Made by a program: the position numbers and the translations under genes. A stretch of 64,000 nucleotides of DNA, taken from the NCBI GenBank assembly GCA_050181465.1, contig JBFXDD010000025.1, positions 1-64,000 on the forward strand, written 5' to 3'. The DNA comes from JACRLW01 sp050181465. Its GTDB lineage: Bacteria; Planctomycetota; UBA1135; UBA2386. Positions 26,045 to 34,315 of this stretch are shown in pieces; within the stretch, counting starts at the first letter, position 1, and every line of letters starts with the position of its first letter. Under the pieces are notes generated by a model. It made no database searches, was not told the origin of the DNA, and saw only the letters and a list, made by a program, of their open reading frames with translations.

Positions 26045-26722
26045 ATGGCCGACTCACGCCGAAGTCTCTGGTCGCTCGTATTCATTCCCGCGGTCGTCTC
26101 GGCGATCGTCACGGTGGTTCGCCTGGCCGGTGAAATGCTGGGTTGGAACGAGACCTTGTTCGGCAAGGCCGGGCCTGGTGGGAACGAGCAGCAGGGCCTG
26201 TTCGGGATCTCCTGGTTGATTCCGATCTTTGGCTTCTGGTTCGGCCTGAAGTTGCGCGGGATACACGGCGAACCACCGCACGCGGGCAAGGCTCTGCTCG
26301 TGCTGCTGCTGGCGGCCGGGGTCTTCGCCGGCGGCATGTGGGGACTCGGTGCCGCGGAACTGGTCGTGTTTCCTTCGACCGAGAAGCCTGGGGAAGCGAA
26401 GGGCTTCGAATACATGCTCGGTCTCATGGCGCTCACCGCCCTGATCGCTCTGCTTGCCTGGCCTCGACTCGGCCGCACCTTGTTCGTGTATGCGGTCCTC
26501 GCGCGCATCCCGGTCGTCGTCGTGACCTACCTCGCGTTGGATCGGAACTGGGATACGCACTACACGAAGCTCCCCGCGGGAATGACTTTGCCGGAAGGTG
26601 TGAGCAAGTTCGCCTTCCTGGCCATGCCGCAGATGACGTTCTGGATCGGCTTCACGATGCTCGCTGGCGGCATCTGCGGTTGCATTGCGGCCGGGATGAC
26701 CCGCAAGTCTCGCGCGCTATGA
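26045..26722 (+). CDS. Polytopic membrane protein of unknown function
   Basis: A 225-residue protein with about six hydrophobic segments (for example LVFIPAVVSAIVTVVRLAG, LLVLLLAAGVFAGGMWGLGA, GLMALTALIALLA and MTFWIGFTMLAGGICGCIAA). No family signature is recognised. Its stop overlaps the start of the next gene by 4 bp (ATGA), so it is probably the first gene of a three-gene unit with two small lipoproteins. Confidence 0.65.
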   Translation: MADSRRSLWSLVFIPAVVSAIVTVVRLAGEMLGWNETLFGKAGPGGNEQQGLFGISWLIPIFGFWFGLKLRGIHGEPPHAGKALLVLLLAAGVFAGGMWGLGAAELVVFPSTEKPGEAKGFEYMLGLMALTALIALLAWPRLGRTLFVYAVLARIPVVVVTYLALDRNWDTHYTKLPAGMTLPEGVSKFAFLAMPQMTFWIGFTMLAGGICGCIAAGMTRKSRAL

Positions 26723-27114
26723 CGCGTCGTCTCGAAGTGCATGAGGGTGCTGCGAGCCGATTCTCGATTCCCCGAGTCATCCGGGCTAGACGACTCCTTG
26801 CCTCGATCCTCCTGCTGGTATCCGGATCCCTGGCGTCTTGCCTGACGAATCACGAGAGCCGCGCGGTGGCCTTCGACACAATGCTGCCTTGGCTTCGGTC
26901 GGGCGTGACCACTCGGACAGAATTGATCGAGAACCTCGGCACACCGCGTCGGCAATTGGAAGAAGGTCGGATCCTGTTCTTCGAGCTTCGAGAGAATGGG
27001 CGGCAGCCCGAGTTCGTGCGCGAAGGGGATCCGTTCTATGGGCCGTACAGCCTGGTGGTCGTCGTTGAGCAGGATCGCGTGGGGCGAGCCAGCCTGGTGA
27101 GGGTCTGGGAATGA
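26719..27114 (+). CDS. Small BamE/SmpA-like lipoprotein
   Basis: A 131-residue protein with a lipobox (SILLLVSGSLASC, Cys about residue 41). After it, LRSGVTTRTELIENLGTPRR plus GRILFFEL matches the short BamE/SmpA-type fold ('G.t..el...lG.P...'). These occur as accessory lipoproteins of envelope machines; the match is short and the role is not assignable. Coupled by ATGA to both the gene before and the gene after. The lead-in sequence contains ATCCGGGCTAG (26779-26789), identical to the last bases of the 184-bp repeat, possibly by chance. Confidence 0.65.
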   Translation: MTRRLEVHEGAASRFSIPRVIRARRLLASILLLVSGSLASCLTNHESRAVAFDTMLPWLRSGVTTRTELIENLGTPRRQLEEGRILFFELRENGRQPEFVREGDPFYGPYSLVVVVEQDRVGRASLVRVWE

Positions 27115-27560
27115 AGTGCGCCGCAGTGCTCGTCGGACTCGCGATCCTCTCGAGTTGCATGTGGGTTCCCGACAGCGGCATGCAGCCACGGGACCGGGGA
27201 TTGGTTCCCGTCGACGTGCGGGCGTCGTTCACGCCGGGAGAATTGACCCGAGCCGATTTGCTCTGCCTGCTCGGTGAACCGGACTGGATCAGCGCAGACG
27301 AGCAGCGATTGGCCTACCGAGTGCAGCGCCTCGACAGCTACTTCTGGGCCTACCTCATCGCGGGAATGGCCGTCGTGCACTTCGGCGTCATCGAGACCGA
27401 ACTGTTCTGGTTCGACGCCGCCGGGCGTCTGGCGCGGCACGAGCAGGTCGTCAGTTCAGATGTGCCCAACGGGGGCGACGGCGGACCGGGTGCCTTGGTG
27501 TTCGCGAGCGAGATCGACGACGCCGCGATGGAGGCGCTGTTCGTCGACGCGGCGAAGTGA
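27111..27560 (+). CDS. Second small BamE/SmpA-like lipoprotein
   Basis: A 149-residue protein with lipobox VGLAILSSC (Cys about residue 16). The segment GELTRADLLCLLGEPDWISA followed by EQRLAYRVQRLD repeats the 'G.lTr.dLl.lLGePd' signature of the preceding gene, suggesting an ancient tandem duplication. A central hydrophobic stretch (FWAYLIAGMAVVHFGVIE) may add a membrane contact. Overlaps the previous gene by 4 bp. Confidence 0.65.
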   Translation: MKCAAVLVGLAILSSCMWVPDSGMQPRDRGLVPVDVRASFTPGELTRADLLCLLGEPDWISADEQRLAYRVQRLDSYFWAYLIAGMAVVHFGVIETELFWFDAAGRLARHEQVVSSDVPNGGDGGPGALVFASEIDDAAMEALFVDAAK

Positions 27561-27692
27561 GGCAGTGCACGCTGCCCCTGGCTGCGCCGTTCGCGGACGG
27601 CCAGCCCATGCGTCTCCCGCACGGGTCGTGCGCGCATCCCGGACGTCGACGTCGCGCAGCGGCCGCGGCACATCGGTTGCCCCACGGGCCAC

Positions 27693-30176
27693 ATGCAATT
27701 TCTCCGCAGCGTCGCGATCTCCACGATCGCCCTGGCAATGCTCCCGTTCGGTCCGTCCCTCCGCGCTCAGAATGAGCGTTGGTCCGACGAGTTCCACGTC
27801 CCCGGACTGATCGGCACTGTCCAACAGGTGATCGAGTTCCGGGGCGATCTCGTCGCCGCCGGCACCGTAGGCGCGGGCAAGGGCGCGTTCCTGGACCTGA
27901 TTGGCAGGTTCGACGGAAGCAGGTGGCACAGTCTGCCGGGGGCTTTCAGCAATACCCATCAATACCCCTACAACGCCTACATCATGGACATGGCGATCTA
28001 CCAGAATGATCTGGTGGTCGTCGGTCGCTTCACGTCGGTTGGTCAGGCCGGCACTGCTTTCGGTGTCGCTCGGTTCGACGGCACGCGATGGTGGTCCTTC
28101 GGTCAGGGCTTGCCGAGCGCGGCCGACATCCACGCGGTGTGCGTGTTCCAAGGGCAGCTCTATGTCGGCGGCAACTTCGGCGGGATGCCGAATGAGCCTG
28201 CCGGGATCGCTCGCTGGAACGGGACGAGTTGGGAATCAGTCGGCGGACCGATGCAGTACTCGGCGGATGGCGTCCTCGCGATGCGAGTCGCGAACGACGG
28301 CTCGCTGTGGGTTGGCGGCGACTTCACTCAGATCGGCAACCTTCGTGCGAACAGCATCGCCCGGTGGACCGGCACGCAGTGGCAGGCCTTGGGCTCGACA
28401 TCCCCCGGTGGCGGGCTTCCGAGCGGAGCAGTGTGGGTGATCCATGAGTTCGGCGGGCGGATGGTCGTCGGTGGTGGATTCTCCGAGCCGGGCAACGTGG
28501 CGGGGGTGGCCGCTTGGAACGGCACCGACTTCGTGGCGATCGGCAATGGTCCGAACGATCGCGTGCAGGGAGTCGTACACGGTCTGCAGGCGCGACCGGA
28601 GGGGCTCTACATCGGCGGAGAGTTCGGTTGGGCGGGCGGCATCGCGACCGACGATCTGATCCGCTTCGATGGACAAGCTTGGCAGCATGTCGGCGATGAC
28701 GATGACGGCGGCTACGCATGGGAGTCGGCGATCTCGACTCTCGGCGAGTGGCGCGGTCGGTTGGTCGTCGGTGGACGCTTCAGCGTTGCCGGTCGCGGCT
28801 ACCGTGGTTCGATCGGCGAAGCGATCAGCGGCATCGCTGCGTTCGACGGCAACACCTGGGACACCTTCGGCAGTGGCCTCGGGTTGCAGAACGGCGGCGC
28901 GGTGCTCGACATGGTTGCGTGGCGCGGTGGAACCGTGATCGTCGGCAACTTCTACACCGCCGGTCGCACGATCACCTCGCGGATCGCATGGTTCGACGGT
29001 CAACGACACCACCGGATCGCAGAGTTCAACGGAGTGGTTTCCACCGCTCATGTCTGGCAGGGTGACCTCATCGTGTCTGGCGCGTACGACTACATCGACG
29101 GAGTGCCTCACACCCGAACCGTTCGCTTCGACGGCTCGACGTGGACCGACATGGGTAACATCCTCGCCGCCGACTTCGTCGAGTACCAAGGTGCGCTGTA
29201 TGCCTCGATCGGCGGTCTTGGTCGCTGGAACGGATCGAGTTGGGATGTAGTCGCCCAGATCGGCGAGTCGCACGATCTCGCCGTCTTCAACAACAGGATC
29301 TATCTCGGCGGTCTCGGCAGCCTGTTTCAGACGGACGGTCTCTTCGAGTACGACGGGACATCGTTTCGCACGGTGCAGAACGGCCCGAACTCCCATGTCC
29401 GGGCACTCATGGTGCGCGGAAGCGAGTTGTGGGTCGGAGGTGAGTTCACGCGTTGCGGAACCCGTTCGATCCTGCGCTTGGCTCGCTTCGACGGCACCAA
29501 CTTCACTCAGGTCGGCAGCGGAATCGGCGCGCCAGGGGGCGGCGTTAGGGAACTCGTGGAGCTCGACGGCTCGGTCTATGTCGGCGGCGACTTCGTGCTC
29601 GCCGGGTCGAATAGCTTCCTTCTCCGATGGGACGGAGCGGCGTTCCACTCCCTCGGCTCGGGTGTGAACGCGAGTGTGCATGCCATTCTTCCCAACCAGG
29701 TGACCGGTGATCTGCTGATCGGTGGCGACTTCTTCACGGCACGAGGCAGTTCGACGTCCAACCCGACAACCATTCCGTGCAGCAAGCTGGCCCGCTATCG
29801 CACGCGCGATGCATGGGCGGATCTCGGTCAGGGTCTCGGCAGTTCGGTGGGCCGAGCTACTCTGATTGGACGCGGCGCCTTTGCCCTCGGCAACTTGCTG
29901 GGCTGGTCGCTGGCCGGTGCACCGGCACGCGCGGCAGGTGTGCACGTCCTCTCGCTGCAACGCCTCGACTTGCCGATCTTCGGCGGCATTCTGGTGCCGT
30001 CCCCCGACGTGACCATCGGCTTCACCGCGTCACCGCTCGGCACCAGCGAACTCGCGCTTGCGGTGCCGACGGCCTTGCCGATCGGAACTCCGCTGTTCGC
30101 GCAGTCGTGGTTCTTCGACTCGGGTATGCCGAACTCGTTCGGTTCGTCGAACGCGGTGACGGCGACGAGTCGCTGA
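27693..30176 (+). CDS. Secreted repetitive 'WVGGDF' propeller-type protein
   Basis: An 827-residue exported protein (MQFLRSVAISTIALAMLPFG signal). It contains a dozen or so ~50-residue repeats with the pattern [LW]-[YW]-VGG-x-F, then I-A-R-[WF]-[ND]-G-x-x-W: LYVGGNFGGM / IARWNGTSWESVG, LWVGGDFTQIG / IARWTGTQWQALG, LYIGGEFGWAG / LIRFDGQAWQHVG, LWVGGEFTRCG / LARFDGTNFTQVG. Each repeat probably forms a propeller blade. The end (SELALAVPTALPIGTPLFAQ) matches the close of the shared C-terminal module. Function unknown; no catalytic motif. Convergent with the serine ammonia-lyase gene. Confidence 0.75.
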   Translation: MQFLRSVAISTIALAMLPFGPSLRAQNERWSDEFHVPGLIGTVQQVIEFRGDLVAAGTVGAGKGAFLDLIGRFDGSRWHSLPGAFSNTHQYPYNAYIMDMAIYQNDLVVVGRFTSVGQAGTAFGVARFDGTRWWSFGQGLPSAADIHAVCVFQGQLYVGGNFGGMPNEPAGIARWNGTSWESVGGPMQYSADGVLAMRVANDGSLWVGGDFTQIGNLRANSIARWTGTQWQALGSTSPGGGLPSGAVWVIHEFGGRMVVGGGFSEPGNVAGVAAWNGTDFVAIGNGPNDRVQGVVHGLQARPEGLYIGGEFGWAGGIATDDLIRFDGQAWQHVGDDDDGGYAWESAISTLGEWRGRLVVGGRFSVAGRGYRGSIGEAISGIAAFDGNTWDTFGSGLGLQNGGAVLDMVAWRGGTVIVGNFYTAGRTITSRIAWFDGQRHHRIAEFNGVVSTAHVWQGDLIVSGAYDYIDGVPHTRTVRFDGSTWTDMGNILAADFVEYQGALYASIGGLGRWNGSSWDVVAQIGESHDLAVFNNRIYLGGLGSLFQTDGLFEYDGTSFRTVQNGPNSHVRALMVRGSELWVGGEFTRCGTRSILRLARFDGTNFTQVGSGIGAPGGGVRELVELDGSVYVGGDFVLAGSNSFLLRWDGAAFHSLGSGVNASVHAILPNQVTGDLLIGGDFFTARGSSTSNPTTIPCSKLARYRTRDAWADLGQGLGSSVGRATLIGRGAFALGNLLGWSLAGAPARAAGVHVLSLQRLDLPIFGGILVPSPDVTIGFTASPLGTSELALAVPTALPIGTPLFAQSWFFDSGMPNSFGSSNAVTATSR

Positions 30177-30194
30177 GGCGGGACCGCCGCGGTC

Positions 30195-31766
30195 TCATGC
30201 ACCGCAGGTGCCGCAGCCGCCGCTGCCGCAACTCGCGCTCAGCCGCGCTTCGATCGCGCGCGAGGTCGGCGTGATCGACAGACCGCCGAGCGCCGTGCAG
30301 CGCAGTTCGCGTGCCATGCGCTCGCTGATCTCACGGTGCGCGTCGAGCACTTCGTCGAGCGGGATCAGGTGGTCGTAACCGGCCAACGCCATGTTCGCGC
30401 TGGCGATGGCATTTGCGGCCCCTGCGATGTTGCGGCCGAGACAGGGGGCTTCGACGCGATTGGCGATGGGGTCGCAGATGAGTCCGAGCACGTTCTGCAA
30501 CGCATGGCTCGCTGCCGACAGCGACTGCGCAGCGCTGCCGCCGCCCAATTCCACGAGTGCTGCGGCTGCCATCGCCGCACCCGCGCCGGTCTCGGCCTGG
30601 CAGCCGCCGACCTCCGCGGCGAAGCTCGAACGGGTCGCGACGAACACGCCGATCAATCCGCCGCTCAACAAGGCGCGCAGTGCCCGCTCCTCGGAGGCCT
30701 GCACGGCTTCTGCCGCTGCCTGCGTGGTGCCCGGAAAGGTTCCGCAGGATCCCGCGGTGGGGGCCGCGACGAACACGCCCATCGAACTCTTCACTTCCAT
30801 GAGCGCGGTGACGTAGAGGATCGCGCGATCGAGCAGACCGCTCTGGAGCAGCGAGCCGTCGCGCATCTTCTCGGCGTATCGGTGCGATTGCCGCGGCAGC
30901 ACGCGGCCGGGGTAGTCGGTGCCGGCGAGTCCCTGAGCGATGCCCTCGGCGACGATGCCGCGGATATGCCGCATGTGCTGAAAGACCGTTCGCTCGTCGA
31001 TCGCACCGCGCGCACATTCGTAGAGAAGTGCGAAATCCGACAGCGGGCGACTCTCGAGGTCGCCCTGGCGATGCAACTCGCCAGCGTGAAGAAAGGGTAC
31101 GGCGAGGTCCTTTCGTGATCGCACCGGCAGAACCGCCTCGAGTCGGCGCACGCTCGAGATCCCGGATACTCCGTGCAGGGCCGATTCGTTGACGAAGCCG
31201 TCGCCGCACGCCAGCACCATGCCGTCCGTCGCCACCACGGAATCGGCGAGTGTGGTCAGTCGCCTCTCGATGGTGGTGGTCGAGCCGTCGACTCGAAAGA
31301 GCGTCACATCCTGGTCGCCGAACAGTGAGACCTTGCGTCCGTCGATCTCGATGACCTCGATCATCCCGCCGCCGGTCGAGAGCGCGATCAGTTCGTGCTT
31401 CTCCTCACCCCGCCACAGCGTGAGTCGATAGGTGTTGGGGTGCGGATCGTGCAGTGTGGCGATGCGGAGTTCGATCGTCGTGCCGGCGGCGCGAAGGTCG
31501 TCGCCGGATCGCGGAAGTCGAGCATCGTCGGCGTCGTAGCCGAGCAACCCGCCGAACAGACCCATGTCGGACCCTTGCGTGTCATGGGTCGTCGCCAGCG
31601 AGCCCATCGTGTCGAACTCGATGAGCACGCGATCGGGCGTGCCGCCGCAGAGATCGCGCGCGATCCGACCGATGCGCACGGACGCTGCCGAGTGTGAGCT
31701 CGACGGCCCGCGCATGACGGGACCGACGACGTCGTTGAAGATGCTGGGTGGCAGAGTGGTGGGCAT
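30195..31766 (-). CDS. sdaA: L-serine ammonia-lyase, single-chain iron-sulfur type
   Basis: A 523-residue enzyme converting L-serine to pyruvate and ammonia with a [4Fe-4S] cluster. The substrate loop GPSSSHSAAS is near residues 20-29. The alpha-domain signatures are KSSMGVFVAAPTAGSCGTFP, GGCQAETGAG and GLICDPIANRVEAPCLGRN, containing the cluster Cys residues. Beta and alpha domains are in one chain, as in single-chain type-2 enzymes. The C-terminal tail CGSGGCGTCGA adds extra cysteines; their role is unclear. Cytosolic. It ends the minus-strand run that begins with the sulfatase, but a link to that pathway is not proven. Confidence 0.92.
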   Translation of the reverse strand: MPTTLPPSIFNDVVGPVMRGPSSSHSAASVRIGRIARDLCGGTPDRVLIEFDTMGSLATTHDTQGSDMGLFGGLLGYDADDARLPRSGDDLRAAGTTIELRIATLHDPHPNTYRLTLWRGEEKHELIALSTGGGMIEVIEIDGRKVSLFGDQDVTLFRVDGSTTTIERRLTTLADSVVATDGMVLACGDGFVNESALHGVSGISSVRRLEAVLPVRSRKDLAVPFLHAGELHRQGDLESRPLSDFALLYECARGAIDERTVFQHMRHIRGIVAEGIAQGLAGTDYPGRVLPRQSHRYAEKMRDGSLLQSGLLDRAILYVTALMEVKSSMGVFVAAPTAGSCGTFPGTTQAAAEAVQASEERALRALLSGGLIGVFVATRSSFAAEVGGCQAETGAGAAMAAAALVELGGGSAAQSLSAASHALQNVLGLICDPIANRVEAPCLGRNIAGAANAIASANMALAGYDHLIPLDEVLDAHREISERMARELRCTALGGLSITPTSRAIEARLSASCGSGGCGTCGA

Positions 31767-31778
31767 GGCGGGCTCGCT

Positions 31779-32837
31779 TCAGCGGTAGTGCGCCGGCGGC
31801 TTCGGCTCCACGCCCAAGCGGGCATAGTCGAAGCCGCTGTCGAGCGGTGCATAGTCGCCGACGATGTCGACCGACAGCTCGGGTGAGATTGCTTCCTCGC
31901 GCTGCACGCACCACAGCGATGCATTGAGGAACAGTCGACGCAGTCCCGCCGACTGGAAGTCGCGCGCACTCCCCATCGTGACGTGGAACACGCGTGCTTC
32001 TCGCTTTCGGTTGCCGGTCCAGGTCTTGGTCCAGGCGACCGGAAGGGGCTCCTTGTCGGTGTTCGGCTCGGAGTCGTGATCGAGGCTCCGCAGCGGTTGC
32101 CCGAGCAGGAGCGGAGTGCAGCCGCTCGGCAGTGAGCCGCCCTTGGGATAGGTCCGGTAGACGTCGGACGGACCGAACACGTCCTCGACACCGCGAAGGA
32201 TCGGATGCTCCTGGTTGGCCTCGACCACGATGCCGCGCGTCGCTTCGCGATGCCAACCGCCGTGATGGCCGAGGAAGGTGCCGCCGAGCACGTCGACACC
32301 GAAGTCGACGCGCTTGTCGGCGACCTTGTAGGTCCAGTTGCCGCGGAAGCCGTGATTCGCGGTGCGGATGCCGAGGATGGGTTTGCCGGAGTCGAGGTAG
32401 CGATCGATGTGCGCGAGCTGTTCGTCGGGCAGCGTGATGAAGCGAGTGAACACCACCCACAGGTCCGCGCTCGCGAGATGCTCGAGACCGGGAATGTCGT
32501 GGAACATCTTCGGATCCTCCGGGCGAGTTGCCTGGGTCGGATCGACCATGCCGTCCTTCAGCGCGAACAGCACGGTGCAGTCGAAGCCGTGGTGCGTGCT
32601 CAGCAAGCGCGCCAACATCGGCATCGCTGCCTCGGCCCGATACTCCTGTTCTGCGGCGAGGAGGACGATGTGCAGGCCGTGACCGGCGGCCTTCTCGTCG
32701 CCGTTGCCGAGATAGGTCAGCCATCGTGGGTCGTCGGGGACAGGGTGCTTCCGCTCGGCCTCCTCCTGGCTCGTGAGCACCGTGGCGAGAGCGAATGGCG
32801 CGAACCAAGAAAGACGGAGCAAGGCGTGGGACTTCAT
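31779..32837 (-). CDS. Exported ThuA-like protein
   Basis: A 352-residue protein with signal MKSHALLRLSWFAPFALATV. The ThuA-type (class I glutamine-amidotransferase-like) fold is recognised by HIVLLAAEQEYRAEAAMPML, LLSTHHGFDCTVLFAL, ADLWVVFTRFITLPDEQLAH and the small-residue-rich segment VLGGTFLGHHGGWH. ThuA is linked to trehalose/disaccharide utilisation, and in planctomycetes ThuA-like proteins commonly sit with sulfatases and cytochromes. Its ATG overlaps the stop of the dehydrogenase gene (ATGA). Probably periplasmic; no reaction can be assigned. Confidence 0.78.
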   Translation of the reverse strand: MKSHALLRLSWFAPFALATVLTSQEEAERKHPVPDDPRWLTYLGNGDEKAAGHGLHIVLLAAEQEYRAEAAMPMLARLLSTHHGFDCTVLFALKDGMVDPTQATRPEDPKMFHDIPGLEHLASADLWVVFTRFITLPDEQLAHIDRYLDSGKPILGIRTANHGFRGNWTYKVADKRVDFGVDVLGGTFLGHHGGWHREATRGIVVEANQEHPILRGVEDVFGPSDVYRTYPKGGSLPSGCTPLLLGQPLRSLDHDSEPNTDKEPLPVAWTKTWTGNRKREARVFHVTMGSARDFQSAGLRRLFLNASLWCVQREEAISPELSVDIVGDYAPLDSGFDYARLGVEPKPPAHYR

Positions 32838-34315
32838 TCGGGAATCCGGTTGAGAGTGTAGTGAGCCGTCGTGTGAACGAGTGAGCGTCCGGCAGCGCTT
32901 CGTACGCCCGTGAACTCGAAGTCGTGAACGTGGCCCTCGACCATGCCGTCGATCTGGAGCTGCACCGACAATCCGTCGTCCGTCACCGTGGCGACGCGAA
33001 CCGTCGGAAAGGACTCGTCGACCTCGGGGCTGCCGTACTGCGCGTGGTAGATGTGCGTGAAGGCACGCAACCGATAGCTTCGCGGGTCCGTAGCGGTCTT
33101 GGCGTCCACCGGCTGTGTGAAGCGAACGACGAAGCCGAACTTCGCGGCGCGAATGTCCTTCACCTCGAAGGGCGGCACGCCGGTGTACTCGATTCTCTCG
33201 AGCAGGAAGCGCTTGTTGCCGCGCACCGGCCAGCCGCGGTTGGTGCCGCCGGTCATCAGGTAACCGCGCTCGGAGAACTCGATCGCTAGAACTCCGTTGC
33301 CCAGCCCTTCTCGGAACGGGTAGCACGCACCCTGCCATACGCCGCGCACCTGCTCCGTGGTCACGCGCATCACGAGGCTCAAGCTGTAGTCGGAGACGAA
33401 CAACTGGCCGGCGAAGGGGCCGAACTTTCCAGCGCTCCGATCGGTGCGGAACGCGGTGATCGACTGCCCCATCCGCCGATACGGAAAGACGACGGCATAC
33501 GGAACCAGTTGTTCGACGCGCGCGCACTCGGTGGTCATGCGCGATGGTGTGTTCGGTTCGATCGGCCTTTGACCAAGCTGCTTGCCCAGTGGCAGGTCGT
33601 AAGCCGGAAAGCAGACCGGGTGCCCCATGAAGCCGCCCGGTTGCAATCGCTTGAGCGAGCACGAGCCGTTCCACGGCCCCTGACTCTCCACGTAGAACAT
33701 CTCGCCATGTTCGTTGGGGCCGACACCGCCGGCGCTGCGGATGCCGCTCGCGATTGCGGTGGTGGTGCCGTCGGCGGTCACCCGGAATGCGAAGCCGCGA
33801 TAAGGCGCGCGGTAGTGATAGGAGTTGGACAACCCGAGAACGACGTAGACGCTGCCGTCGGGTTGCACTCCCGAACCCCAGGCGAACTCGTGATAGTTGC
33901 CGAAGCCCCAGGCGTCACTGAGGTTCTCGAAGCTGTCCGCACGACCATCGCCGTCGTTGTCGGCGATCTTGGTGAGTTCCGTCTGTTGCGTGGCGTAGAA
34001 CGCGCCGTCGTGAAAGCCGAGGCCGAGCACTTCGTCGAGTCCTTCGGCGAATCGCGCGATCCGCGGACTCGGGATCGGTTCGAAGGCGCCCTCGACGATC
34101 AAGATCTCGCCGCGGCGCGTTCCGATCGCGAGCCGTTCGCCTGGCAGGACGCAGAAACTGCCGCACTCGAGTGCGAGTTCCTGGGGCATGGGCACCTCGA
34201 CGATGCGGTAGTGCTCAGCCTCGAGATGCGCGGTTCCCCACGAGTCGCCGAGTTCTTGGGCTCTGGCGACGCCGATCGACATCGCGACGAATCCAACACG
34301 AAGGACGATGCTCAT
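32834..34315 (-). CDS. Exported glucose/sorbosone-dehydrogenase-like (PQQ-type) propeller
   Basis: A 493-residue exported protein (MSIVLRVGFVAMSIGVARAQ signal). It shows blades of the soluble glucose/sorbosone dehydrogenase family: FCVLPGERLAIGTRRGEILI, VLGLGFHDGAFYATQQTELT, DNDGDGRADSFENL, GSGVQPDGSVYVVLGLSNSY and AGGVGPNEHGEMFYVE. These enzymes oxidise sugars with PQQ and pass electrons to a c-type cytochrome. The neighbouring gene encodes a five-CxxCH lipoprotein, the natural acceptor. Coupled by ATGA to genes on both sides. Start chosen at ATG 34315 because upstream frame is basic. Cofactor ligands were not traced. Confidence 0.75.
   Translation of the reverse strand: MSIVLRVGFVAMSIGVARAQELGDSWGTAHLEAEHYRIVEVPMPQELALECGSFCVLPGERLAIGTRRGEILIVEGAFEPIPSPRIARFAEGLDEVLGLGFHDGAFYATQQTELTKIADNDGDGRADSFENLSDAWGFGNYHEFAWGSGVQPDGSVYVVLGLSNSYHYRAPYRGFAFRVTADGTTTAIASGIRSAGGVGPNEHGEMFYVESQGPWNGSCSLKRLQPGGFMGHPVCFPAYDLPLGKQLGQRPIEPNTPSRMTTECARVEQLVPYAVVFPYRRMGQSITAFRTDRSAGKFGPFAGQLFVSDYSLSLVMRVTTEQVRGVWQGACYPFREGLGNGVLAIEFSERGYLMTGGTNRGWPVRGNKRFLLERIEYTGVPPFEVKDIRAAKFGFVVRFTQPVDAKTATDPRSYRLRAFTHIYHAQYGSPEVDESFPTVRVATVTDDGLSVQLQIDGMVEGHVHDFEFTGVRSAAGRSLVHTTAHYTLNRIPE

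Noticed and set aside
32838..33674. A longer N-terminus for the ThuA gene
   Set aside because: It lies opposite in frame to the dehydrogenase gene and is not signal-like. ATG 32837 begins a clean signal peptide.
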